From positions 124,001 to 188,000 of the forward strand of contig JANQJS010000025.1 of assembly GCA_028281535.1 (NCBI GenBank): a DNA stretch of 64,000 nucleotides, given 5' to 3'. Below are positions 1-7,511 of the stretch, one piece after another (position 1 is the first letter of the stretch; every line of letters starts with the position of its first letter). The stretch comes from Sedimentisphaerales bacterium. GTDB lineage: Bacteria; Planctomycetota; Phycisphaerae; Sedimentisphaerales; SM23-30. Position numbers and translations under genes: made by a program. The notes below the pieces were generated by a model that saw only the letters and a list, made by a program, of their open reading frames with translations, was not told where the DNA came from and searched no databases.

Positions 1-744
1 AAGTTCAAAGTCTTCGCCATCATTCATCGCGGATTTGATGGGATCTTCGCTTTGTCGTGCAGCATTACTGAGTGGAATCGCCACTTCATCGATAATCGCC
101 ACTAAATTATTCTCGTCACAAATGTGTTTTAGATCCGCTAATAAGCCATCACTGACATCAATCATGGCATGAAGATTGACATGATCTTTTAATAGGTGTG
201 CTTCTTTCAGTCGCGGTGTGAAGTCTAAATGTTTTCCCTTAAGTGAACCACCTAATTCTCCAGTAACAAGGATGGCATCTCCCGATACAGCGCCAGTGCG
301 TTTGATGGGATTTGGGGTTGTCGAAAGCATTGTCACATTAATCGTAAGATCTTTATCCCAACTGGTCGTATCGCCACCAATAATGGGGCACTGAAATTCA
401 TCACCAGCGGATTGCAGTCCCGCATGCAATTGCTGGGCTTGCTCCATCGAAAAATCATTTGGTAATGATACAGATACCACGGCACCTATAGGCTTGGATG
501 CCATCGCTGCGCAATCGCTCAAACTGCAGCACATCGCTTTACGACCAATTTGTTCAAGACTTGCAGATGAACTATCAAAATGCACACCTTCTAAAAGAAG
601 ATCAGTCGTCACAAGCACATTCTCACTGCCCAATTTTAAGATAGCCATGTCATCACCAATACCGGTGTCCACATGGCCAGGCAAGTTCTCTTGTTGCTGA
701 CGTATCCAGTCAATCAATTCAAATTCAGATTTAATTTGTTTCAT
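1..744 (-). CDS. thiL: Thiamine-monophosphate kinase, C-terminus cut by window edge
   Basis: ThiL phosphorylates thiamine monophosphate with ATP to give thiamine diphosphate, the last step of cofactor synthesis, in the cytoplasm. Translating the minus strand from the ATG at 742-744 gives an open frame to the window edge, about 248 of the usual ~320 residues. It carries the family marks: GIGDDMAIL near residue 28 (nucleotide/Mg binding), TTDLLLEGVHFD near 46, IGGDTT near 120, DVSDGLLADL near 196, and NDGEDFEL at the cut. The start lies 31 bases after the argH stop on the same strand, so the two genes are probably co-transcribed. The frame stays open to base 1 with no disruption. Identification is firm; only the C-terminal part is unseen. 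Confidence 0.93.
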   Translation of the reverse strand, partial: MKQIKSEFELIDWIRQQQENLPGHVDTGIGDDMAILKLGSENVLVTTDLLLEGVHFDSSSASLEQIGRKAMCCSLSDCAAMASKPIGAVVSVSLPNDFSMEQAQQLHAGLQSAGDEFQCPIIGGDTTSWDKDLTINVTMLSTTPNPIKRTGAVSGDAILVTGELGGSLKGKHLDFTPRLKEAHLLKDHVNLHAMIDVSDGLLADLKHICDENNLVAIIDEVAIPLSNAARQSEDPIKSAMNDGEDFEL

Positions 745-775
745 GATTTGTAGGGTGGAGCTATGCCCCACGCGT

Positions 776-2158
776 TTATTTCAATTCGTCTTTCCAAAAT
801 TCAAGTTGCTGATTCAACTGGTCTAAGCCAGCTGAACCTTCAACATTATAATTCTTAACCACATTCTCTGGAGAAAGTGAATCAAAAACATCACTCTCAA
901 TTTTATCGCAAACCTTCTGGTATTTATCCAATTCCAGCTCACTAAGAGCAATGTTTTGATCTTCACATTGATTCACAATTTTGCCAACAATCTGGTGAGC
1001 CTGTCGGAAGGGGACGCCTTTACGTACCAGGTATTCCGCCAGAGCGGTAGCATCCAGGAATCCTTTGTCCAGATCTTTGGCGATCTCTTTCTTATTAAAC
1101 GTTGTATTGGCCACAATCGCCGTTGTCATTGCCAGGCAAGCTTCAATGGTATCAGAACTATCAAACAATTGTTTTTTATCTTCCTGCATGTCACGGTTGT
1201 AAGCCAGTGGCTGTCCTTTGATCATTGCCAGCATCGCCATGAGGTTGCCATATTGTTGGCTACATTTGCCGCGAATGAGTTCCAGCATGTCTGGATTTTT
1301 CTTTTGCGGCATCATGCTGCTGCCAGTCACATAGGCATCTGCAATCGTAATGAAGCTGAATTCCTGCGACATATATATGATCCAATCTTCCGCCAGTCGT
1401 GAAAGATGGGTGGCAATCATGCTATTGCAGAAAATAAATTCCACGCAAAAATCTCGATCACTAATGCTGTCGATACTGTTTCGAGTGACACCCGCAAAAC
1501 CAAGAATTTCCGCTGTACGTTGTCGGTCCAAGCCCAAGCTTGATCCGGCTAATGCACCACTACCTAGCGGTGATACATTCACACGATCCAGCAAATCATT
1601 AAGACGCTCTTTGTCGCGTTGCAATTGTTCGGCAAATACTAGAACCCCGTGACCAGCCAAGATGGGTTGTGCGCGTTGAAGGTGTGTATAACCAGGCATC
1701 ACAATTTGACCTTGTTTTTGAGCCAGCTTGACCAGTGCTTTTTGTAGATCAACAATAAGTTGAATCAAAATCGCAATTTCATCTCGCATCCAAAGTCGCA
1801 TGTCCAGACAAACTTGATCATTTCGGCTTCGGCCAGTATGAAGCTTTTTGCCCACATCACCTGTTTTTTTGATGAGTGCGTTTTCAACGACCATGTGAAT
1901 ATCTTCAAATTCAGTTTTGAATTTGAATTTACCCGCATCGATTTCTTCAGAAATTTCAGTAAGGGCTTTTTTGATCTCCTGGAATTCCGATTTGGTAATC
2001 AACTTTTGCTCGCTGAGCATTTGAGCGTGAGCAATACTCCCGGCGATGTCATATTTATAGAGTCGATTATCGATGGTGATCGATTCCACAAATTCGACCG
2101 CCAGCTCATCTTGCGATTGCTGCATACGGCTTTGCCAGCTTTTGGATGGACCTGTCAT
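776..2158 (-). CDS. argH: Argininosuccinate lyase
   Basis: Splits argininosuccinate into arginine and fumarate, the last step of arginine synthesis; cytoplasmic homotetramer of the fumarase/aspartase superfamily. The 460-residue product has the usual length. Visible marks are HTGRSRNDQV (residues ~107-116), GYTHLQRAQP (~156-165) and the superfamily signature GSSMMPQKKNPDMLE in the second half, which carries the mobile catalytic serine loop. Translation starts at ATG 2158; the ribosome site (AAGAAAG) is weak. It precedes thiL on the same strand and diverges from the GAF/PP2C gene, with palindromic repeats in between. Confidence 0.97.
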   Translation of the reverse strand: MTGPSKSWQSRMQQSQDELAVEFVESITIDNRLYKYDIAGSIAHAQMLSEQKLITKSEFQEIKKALTEISEEIDAGKFKFKTEFEDIHMVVENALIKKTGDVGKKLHTGRSRNDQVCLDMRLWMRDEIAILIQLIVDLQKALVKLAQKQGQIVMPGYTHLQRAQPILAGHGVLVFAEQLQRDKERLNDLLDRVNVSPLGSGALAGSSLGLDRQRTAEILGFAGVTRNSIDSISDRDFCVEFIFCNSMIATHLSRLAEDWIIYMSQEFSFITIADAYVTGSSMMPQKKNPDMLELIRGKCSQQYGNLMAMLAMIKGQPLAYNRDMQEDKKQLFDSSDTIEACLAMTTAIVANTTFNKKEIAKDLDKGFLDATALAEYLVRKGVPFRQAHQIVGKIVNQCEDQNIALSELELDKYQKVCDKIESDVFDSLSPENVVKNYNVEGSAGLDQLNQQLEFWKDELK

Positions 2159-2173
2159 AGTATTCTTTCTTTT

Positions 2174-2232
2174 CAGGTAGGTCAGGCCATGCCTGACATA
2201 AATATAAAATCGTCAGGCATGGCCTGATCTAT
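2174..2232. repeat. Two facing copies of a GTCAGGC palindrome
   Basis: The spacer upstream of argH holds GTCAGGC-CAT-GCCTGAC (about 2180-2196), and a second copy in inverted orientation at 2212-2227 after an AT-rich gap. Each copy can fold alone, and the two can fold with each other. The left copy is preceded by CAGGTAG; the same extended unit (CAGGTAG + GTCAGGCC.AGCCTGACA) recurs at 15343-15367. This looks like a dispersed REP-type element rather than an argH operator. Confidence 0.7.
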
Positions 2233-2301
2233 CAACGAAGCATACCTGTTTTCTATTTATCTGTCAATGGGTTAGGTTGACTTGTAAATGTAATTAATCC
2301 C

Positions 2302-2329
2302 TTGAAATCATTAAAGTTATGACTATAAT
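2302..2329 (+). promoter_or_regulatory. Sigma70-like promoter of the GAF/PP2C gene
   Basis: TTGAAA (2302-2307), a 16-base spacer and a perfect TATAAT (2324-2329) lie 29 bases before the ATG at 2359. A start near 2336 would leave a short leader containing the GGAAGGAACG ribosome site. Confidence 0.6.
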
Positions 2330-2358
2330 ATGTCTTTGCACCATGGAAGGAACGCAGC

Positions 2359-3681
2359 ATGACGAAAGGATTACCCAAAACCCGCAGGAGGCCCACCGTG
2401 CAACGGGGAAAATCTCAGCGAAAAGAACGAAAACTCAAAAAGCTCGATCAGGAGTTTACCGGCGTTTATAAAGCGTCCGCACTTCTCACTGGGCCAATGG
2501 AGCTTCAACAGGTTCTCGAGATTGTCGTAGAAACAATCGCTCAGGCCGTTGATGCTGAAGCGGCAGGTCTGCGCCTCTTGAATAAAGATACCGGCCAGTT
2601 AATCCTAAAAGCCACCTATGGACTAAGCGGTGAATATATCAGTAAAGGACCTGTCACTGCTGGCGAAAGTACGCTCAATCAAAGAGCATTGAATGGCGAA
2701 GTCATTGTCGTTGAAGATATGCGAACTGATGAGCACTTCGTAAAATATCATGAAGAAATCAAGCGTGAAGGTCTGGTTAGTTGCCTGACGATTGGCTTGA
2801 TGTATAAAGACATCGGTATCGGAATTCTACGTTTATACAACCGCAAAAAACGACGCTTTTCTTCTGAAGCAATTTCAACAGCTCGAATTGTTGCGTCTCA
2901 ATCCGCCGCGGCCATTACCAACGCGCGATTGTATGCCGAAGCCTTAGAAGGTGAGCGCATGGCACGACAAATTCGTCTTGCCGGTGAGGTACAACGTCAT
3001 CTTTTACCAGAAAAAGCTCCTGAGCTAAACGGCATGCAACTTCATGGCATTTATGTTCCTTGCTATGATGTGGGAGGAGATTTTTACGACTTCATTGATA
3101 TCGCCAATGATCGCTGGCTCGTACCGCTAGGGGATGTCATGGGCAAAGGCGTTCCTGCATCGCTTGTTATGGCATCTATTCGTTCTGCCTTGCGTGCGTA
3201 TGCCGCTCAATATGAAGATCTTCAGCGTTTCGTGACACGAGCCAATCGTATGTTTTGTCATGATAGCGATCTGGGGGAATTTGCGACGCTCTTTGTTGCT
3301 GAAGTTAATCCGGATGAGTCGACACTTACCTATTGCAACTGTGGCCATGATCCACCTTTTATTGTTCGTGACAAACAAATCATCGAACTAACACAAGGAG
3401 GGACCGTCATAGGCTTGGATGCAGAAAGCGACTATCAAGTTGAAACAGTCAAAATGCAAAAGGACGATATGTTGGTGATGTTTACCGATGGCTTAGCCGA
3501 TGCCAGCAATTTCGATGGCGATCGCTTCGGTTACGACCGAATCATGAAAGCCGCACTCGATTCCGCACACCTTTCTGCCCCTGAAGCTGCAAAAAACATT
3601 CTCTGGACCATGCGAAAATTTGCCGGCCTACAAACTCGAGGTGATGATACCGCTTTAGTGGTCTTGAAAAAGGTTGAGTAA
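2359..3681 (+). CDS. GAF domain + SpoIIE/RsbU-type PP2C serine phosphatase
   Basis: Predicted cytoplasmic signalling phosphatase of 440 residues. A basic N-terminus (1-30) is followed by a GAF sensor domain (about 35-195) and a PPM/SpoIIE phosphatase domain (about 220-438). Metal-binding motifs of the phosphatase are all visible: GGDFYDF, GDVMGKGVPASLVM, NCGHDPPF, FTDGLADA and GDDTALVVL. Such proteins usually dephosphorylate an anti-sigma-factor antagonist (RsbV/SpoIIAA type) in a partner-switching cascade. No anti-sigma kinase or antagonist is encoded beside it, so the partner is unknown. ATG 2359 has a good ribosome site (GGAAGGAACG) and a sigma70-like promoter. Confidence 0.9.
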   Translation: MTKGLPKTRRRPTVQRGKSQRKERKLKKLDQEFTGVYKASALLTGPMELQQVLEIVVETIAQAVDAEAAGLRLLNKDTGQLILKATYGLSGEYISKGPVTAGESTLNQRALNGEVIVVEDMRTDEHFVKYHEEIKREGLVSCLTIGLMYKDIGIGILRLYNRKKRRFSSEAISTARIVASQSAAAITNARLYAEALEGERMARQIRLAGEVQRHLLPEKAPELNGMQLHGIYVPCYDVGGDFYDFIDIANDRWLVPLGDVMGKGVPASLVMASIRSALRAYAAQYEDLQRFVTRANRMFCHDSDLGEFATLFVAEVNPDESTLTYCNCGHDPPFIVRDKQIIELTQGGTVIGLDAESDYQVETVKMQKDDMLVMFTDGLADASNFDGDRFGYDRIMKAALDSAHLSAPEAAKNILWTMRKFAGLQTRGDDTALVVLKKVE

Positions 3682-3713
3682 TTGAGAAATGTATTTGGTT
3701 GTGAAGACTCGTT

Positions 3714-3762
3714 TGTCATTTCGACCGAAGTCAACCGTAGGTTGACGAAGTGGAGAAATCTC
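3714..3762. repeat. Palindromic TCATTTCGACCGAAG / GTGGAGAAATCT element
   Basis: After the phosphatase stop, TCATTTCGACCGAAG is followed by an inner palindrome (GTCAACC-GTA-GGTTGAC) and then ACGAAGTGGAGAAATCTC. Elements of this form (outer TTTCGACCGAAG and GTGGAGAAATC flanking a variable stem) are dispersed in many bacterial genomes. It overlaps the 5' extension of the next frame and argues against that longer start. Confidence 0.5.
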
Positions 3763-3815
3763 AAAACCAGAGGGACGTAAATTGTATCGAGAATAAGAAA
3801 GGTCGATTAGTAAAT

Positions 3816-4253
3816 ATGTCAGATGAATTTAACGAATCAGAGTCAAGGTATATAAATACAGATCTTGAATTAGTTGCACCAATTAATTTAACACCTTTAG
3901 CAAACTATTTTGATTTGCACGCAAGTTTACTTTATTGTAATAAATGGGATGATGGTCAATGGTGTGTATTTGTTGAAGAAAAAGAATCTGGTTGTATTCT
4001 CAATGGTGACCTTAATAGAGATATTACAGGTTTATTAGACGTTATAGATCAATTTGATGATCATTTAGAATCATTATGGAATTCATGCACGAAAAAGGAA
4101 TTTAATATCGGAATAGATTGTGGTGAAACACAGTCATATAACGTGGGTATCCACAAGGAGAATATTCAACGCTTGGCAAAGCTTGGTTGCACTATCAGTG
4201 TTACTGTCTATCCGATTAAAGATGAAGAATATGAAGAAGACGAAAGCGAATAG
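3816..4253 (+). CDS. Small acidic protein of unknown function
   Basis: A 145-residue soluble, acidic protein with no signal peptide or membrane segment. I do not recognise the family with confidence; the spacing of WDDGQW, a central helical part (ITGLLDVIDQFDDHLESLW) and FNIGIDCGE followed by a beta-rich C-terminus (ISVTVYP) recalls small uncharacterised accessory proteins often found beside toxin or immunity genes. I start it at ATG 3816 because the longer frame from 3750 runs through a palindromic repeat. The gene is clearly more AT-rich than argH or the phosphatase, has no operon partner and may have been acquired by transfer. Confidence 0.6.
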   Translation: MSDEFNESESRYINTDLELVAPINLTPLANYFDLHASLLYCNKWDDGQWCVFVEEKESGCILNGDLNRDITGLLDVIDQFDDHLESLWNSCTKKEFNIGIDCGETQSYNVGIHKENIQRLAKLGCTISVTVYPIKDEEYEEDESE

Positions 4254-4338
4254 CTGTTCTTATGTTATGTTTTCAAATATTAATAATTGTTTAATAAGAA
4301 ATGATAATAGTTTCTTTTATGTTGTTTGGGTGTCATGT

Positions 4339-4974
4339 CTAAACTTTTCGTCTTAATTTGGCATATCCCAGAACTAAACTAGTTAAAAGTAATGCACTTG
4401 GTTCGGGGGTGTGTGTTGTCTCAAATCTAAAATCATCCATTTGGAAAAAACCGTTATTTGACAAATTAGAAACAGATAGTGTATTAAACCCATCACTATT
4501 TTCTATGCCAGCAAACACAGAGGGTAAATTTCCTCCTGGTAGAATGTCTTCTGTTGTAAATAATTGTTGTTCTACCAGGTCTGTGTTATCGAATAATTCC
4601 AACAAAATTAATTGTCCAGATGAACTTGTTCCGGAAATGCGAAATCCAATTCTATGTTGTGGCGTTGCAAATTCAGCGATGACCGGATTGGTAGTAACAC
4701 CGTTATATGGATTGTAATTCATCACTTCTTGTGTGTTGCCAAGCTTGGAGGCCGTAAATACATCTTGAAAAAGGCCACCTTGAAACGACACACCTTGAGC
4801 GGCATACTGATTAATGACTTCTTCGGCGAGAGAAAGATTTTCAAAGTCAATGTGTGTTTCTGAGCCCGAAAACTGATCTTCTAAGATAATTACTGCATGC
4901 AAGCTATCGCTCAAAGTAAAAAAACAAAGTAGAACGATAAATGGTTTGGTTAATTTAATATAAGCTGCAGACAT
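4339..4974 (-). CDS. PEP-CTERM sorted exported protein
   Basis: Exported protein of 211 residues with an N-terminal signal peptide (about 1-27, hydrophobic FIVLLCFFTL) and a C-terminal PEP-CTERM tail: TPEPSALLLTSLVLG, then basic KLRRKV. The tail directs export, processing by an exosortase and surface or EPS attachment in organisms with that system. The body (HIDFENLSLAEE..YAAQGVSF..FRISG) resembles PEP-CTERM proteins with a jelly-roll-like domain; no enzyme motif is seen. The frame is open to 5043, but ATG 4974 is preceded by AGGAG at good spacing and begins the signal peptide, so I use it. No exosortase is in the window. Confidence 0.85.
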   Translation of the reverse strand: MSAAYIKLTKPFIVLLCFFTLSDSLHAVIILEDQFSGSETHIDFENLSLAEEVINQYAAQGVSFQGGLFQDVFTASKLGNTQEVMNYNPYNGVTTNPVIAEFATPQHRIGFRISGTSSSGQLILLELFDNTDLVEQQLFTTEDILPGGNLPSVFAGIENSDGFNTLSVSNLSNNGFFQMDDFRFETTHTPEPSALLLTSLVLGYAKLRRKV

Positions 4975-5229
4975 ACTCTCTACTCCTAAGTAAAAGTACT
5001 TTTTTGGGTATATTTTACGTTCCCGGTGGCATGTTTCGACCAATCATTATGTCGGTAAATCCGTAGAGAAAATTAATAAAAAAAGAAAAGATTCTTCTTT
5101 ATCCTGCTTTTTGAGGCTGGTATGAGGATTTTGTTAAAGTGGTTTAGGGGAAAACCCGAAATTTCTTTTAGTAACTGACTAAATAATGTTACGACACCTA
5201 TGAATTGACAACGTGCCTTGGAGTGCGAT

Positions 5230-5496
5230 TTGAGTTACTACCAAAAACAGAGCCCGCTAACGAAATTCTGCTTTGTGATTTTAATCATCATTTGCAGTTT
5301 AGTCGATGTGGCCGTAGGGCAATTTGACCCCGCCTTTGACCCGGCGTTCGATCCCGCCTTCGATCCGGCGTTTGACCCGGCCTTTGATCCAGCTTTCGAT
5401 CCAGTGCCAGAACCTGCATCTTTATCATTGCTTGCTGCCGGAGCCTACATGATATCGCGACGACGCAAAACATATGACCGTGTGCACAGTCAGTAA
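5230..5496 (+). CDS. Miniature PEP-CTERM protein made of FDPA repeats
   Basis: A signal peptide (hydrophobic FCFVILIIICSLV, cleavage probably after DVAVG), then six exact FDPA tetrapeptides and one FDPV, then directly the sorting tail PEPASLSLLAAGAYMISRRRK. There is no room for a folded domain: the mature part before PEP is only about 30 residues. No ATG exists in the frame; TTG 5230 sits six bases after GGAG (5220-5223), so I prefer it to TTG 5218. The 12-base units differ mostly at synonymous third positions, which argues that the peptide is translated and under selection. Function unknown; a spacer, cell-surface filament or exosortase substrate are possibilities. Confidence 0.75.
   Translation: MSYYQKQSPLTKFCFVILIIICSLVDVAVGQFDPAFDPAFDPAFDPAFDPAFDPAFDPVPEPASLSLLAAGAYMISRRRKTYDRVHSQ
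5323..5406 (+). repeat. Seven 12-base tandem units coding FDPA/FDPV
   Basis: Seven consecutive codon quartets: TTT GAC CCC GCC, then variants with TTC/TTT, GAT/GAC, CCC/CCG/CCA and GCC/GCG/GCT. The first six all encode FDPA; the seventh ends in GTG (Val) and leads into the PEP motif. Confidence 0.95.
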
Positions 5497-5519
5497 TTCA
5501 TTGCAGACGATTCATATGA

Positions 5520-7199
5520 TTATTCGTCTGTCACGCAACCTTCAGAAGCGGACTTTACTGTTTTGATATATTTGTAAAGCGTTCCACGATTCGCTCGATA
5601 CTCTGGAGCTTTCCATGCGGCTTTTCGTTTTGCCATTTCTTTGTCAGTGACATCAAAATCAATCGTATTTTTGACAGCATCGATGGTGATTGTATCGCCT
5701 TCTTTGACTAAAGCAATCGGACCACCAACTTGTGCTTCAGGGGTAATGTGCCCAACAATAAATCCATGAGATCCACCAGAGAATCGTCCATCAGTCATGA
5801 GTGCAACATCTTTACCCAATCCTGCCCCCATAATCGCTGAGGTGGGTGTCAACATTTCCGGCATACCTGGGCCACCTTTAGGACCTTCATAGCGAATGAC
5901 AATAATGTCACCTTTTTCAATTTTGTTATCTTCCAAGGCTTTGAGCATTTCTTCTTCGCTGTCATACACTTTAGCCGGACCGCTGAAGAACTCACCTTCT
6001 TTACCCGTGATTTTTGCCACGCCGCCATCCGGTGCAAGATTACCTTTGAGGATTCGAATGTGGCCAGTTTCTTTGAGTGGTTTTTCCATCGGCATAAACA
6101 CTTCTTGTCCAGCTTTTAGATCATCCACATCTTTGAGGTTTTCTTCGAGTGTTTTACCTGTTACTGTCAGGCAATCACCATGAAGTAGGCCTTTGCCAAG
6201 CAGATACTTCATGATAGCAGGGATACCGCCTACGTTATGTAAATCTTCTTGAACAAACTTTCCACTAGGCTTTAAATCCGCTAATAGTGGAATGCGATCA
6301 CTGAACGATTGGAAATCGTCTATGTTTAAATCAATGTCCACCGAGCGAGCAATCGCCAAGAGGTGTAAGACCATATTGGTTGACCCACCTAATGTCATTG
6401 CCGTAATGATGGCATTTTCAAATGCTTTTCGTGTCATGATGTCACGAGGCTTAATATCGTTTTCAATCAAATATTTAATCGCATGGCCAGCATCAACACA
6501 CTCTTGCAGTTTTCCACCATCTTCCGCTGGAGTCGACGAACTGTAAGGCAACGTCATTCCCATGGCTTCGGCTGCGGATGCCATCGTGTTAGCAGTATAC
6601 ATACCGCCGCAAGCACCCGGGCCAGGACAAGCATTTTGAACAACTTCGTAAAATTCTTTTTCATCAATTTTACCAGCAACAAAAGCACCGTAAGCTTGTG
6701 AAGCAGAAATAACATCCAATTTTTCACCCGCATGGCAACCTGCACGAATTGTCCCGCCATAGACCATTAGAGAAGGGCGATTTAATCGTCCCATCGCAAT
6801 CAAACATCCAGGCATATTTTTATCACAACCCGGCAGAGAAATGTTGGCATCATACCATTGCGCTGACATAATCGTTTCAATGGAATCCGCAATTAAATCA
6901 CGTGACTGCAAAGAAAAGCTCATGCCATCGGTTCCCATGGAAATCCCATCGCTTACGCCAATCGTATTGAATCGCATACCGACAAGTCCTGCTTCAACCA
7001 CACCTTCTTTGACCTTGCCTGCCAGGTCCAATAAGTGCATATTGCAAGGATTGCCTTCATACCAAACGCTGGCGATTCCCACTTGCGCTTTGTCCATGTC
7101 TTCGCGGGTGAGTCCGGTCGCATGTAACATTGCTTGCGAGATACCTTGTGATTTGGGTTGAGTAATGCGTTTGCTGAATTTATTCAATGCGTCTGCCAT
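5520..7199 (-). CDS. ilvD: Dihydroxy-acid dehydratase
   Basis: Iron-sulfur enzyme that dehydrates 2,3-dihydroxy-isovalerate and -methylvalerate to the 2-keto acids in valine, leucine and isoleucine synthesis. The 559-residue length is typical. Cluster-ligand motifs [10 protein letters not shown] (about 120) and [19 protein letters not shown] (about 190), and the C-terminal [14 protein letters not shown] and [13 protein letters not shown], are visible. The open frame extends to 7382, but ATG 7199 (MADALNK) has GGAGA upstream and matches the normal N-terminus. No ilvB/C genes are adjacent. Confidence 0.97.
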   Translation of the reverse strand: MADALNKFSKRITQPKSQGISQAMLHATGLTREDMDKAQVGIASVWYEGNPCNMHLLDLAGKVKEGVVEAGLVGMRFNTIGVSDGISMGTDGMSFSLQSRDLIADSIETIMSAQWYDANISLPGCDKNMPGCLIAMGRLNRPSLMVYGGTIRAGCHAGEKLDVISASQAYGAFVAGKIDEKEFYEVVQNACPGPGACGGMYTANTMASAAEAMGMTLPYSSSTPAEDGGKLQECVDAGHAIKYLIENDIKPRDIMTRKAFENAIITAMTLGGSTNMVLHLLAIARSVDIDLNIDDFQSFSDRIPLLADLKPSGKFVQEDLHNVGGIPAIMKYLLGKGLLHGDCLTVTGKTLEENLKDVDDLKAGQEVFMPMEKPLKETGHIRILKGNLAPDGGVAKITGKEGEFFSGPAKVYDSEEEMLKALEDNKIEKGDIIVIRYEGPKGGPGMPEMLTPTSAIMGAGLGKDVALMTDGRFSGGSHGFIVGHITPEAQVGGPIALVKEGDTITIDAVKNTIDFDVTDKEMAKRKAAWKAPEYRANRGTLYKYIKTVKSASEGCVTDE

Positions 7200-7511
7200 G
7201 AGTTCTCCAAAATGATTAATACTTAATATATAGCGTTTAATTTTTTGCCAAATAAGCAAAAGGGGCATTATAGGATATTGTGCAAAGTTCAGCAATTGTA
7301 ATTCATAACTCGTATAGTTACAAATAGATACGATGTGATCGTGCTTTAATTGGTTTTTGTATAAAAAACTTCTAAAGCACAAAACTACAATGAGTTATGT
7401 TTGATCGGATTTTTGCGGTTACTTGCTAAAATGTTAGGATTCTGTTATAATAGCTCCTTATCCAAAAAAGTGTGGGGATTTATACATACTTCAATTTGGG
7501 AGAAAGACCGA
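7200..7511. other. Divergent spacer between ilvD and the LEPR giant gene
   Basis: About 310 bases. It holds the ilvD ribosome site at its left end and a strong sigma70-like promoter for the rightward gene (listed separately). I see no leader peptide rich in branched-chain amino acids and no convincing attenuator for ilvD. Confidence 0.6.
7423..7451 (+). promoter_or_regulatory. Sigma70-like promoter of the LEPR giant gene
   Basis: TTGCTA (7423-7428), a 17-base spacer and a perfect TATAAT (7446-7451). It lies inside the longest possible reading frame (from 7401), which supports the later start at ATG 7512. Confidence 0.65.

Noticed and set aside
5323-5406. CRISPR-like repeat array
   Set aside because: The 12-base units are contiguous with no spacers and encode a peptide.
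5288-5473. Antisense frame through the FDPA repeats (arginine/glutamine-rich)
   Set aside because: It is the mirror of a 12-base repeat; the plus frame has a signal peptide and sorting tail and explains the synonymous changes.
7401-7511. N-terminal extension of the LEPR giant protein
   Set aside because: The extension contains a complete promoter, has no ribosome site, and places 37 residues before the normal basic start.
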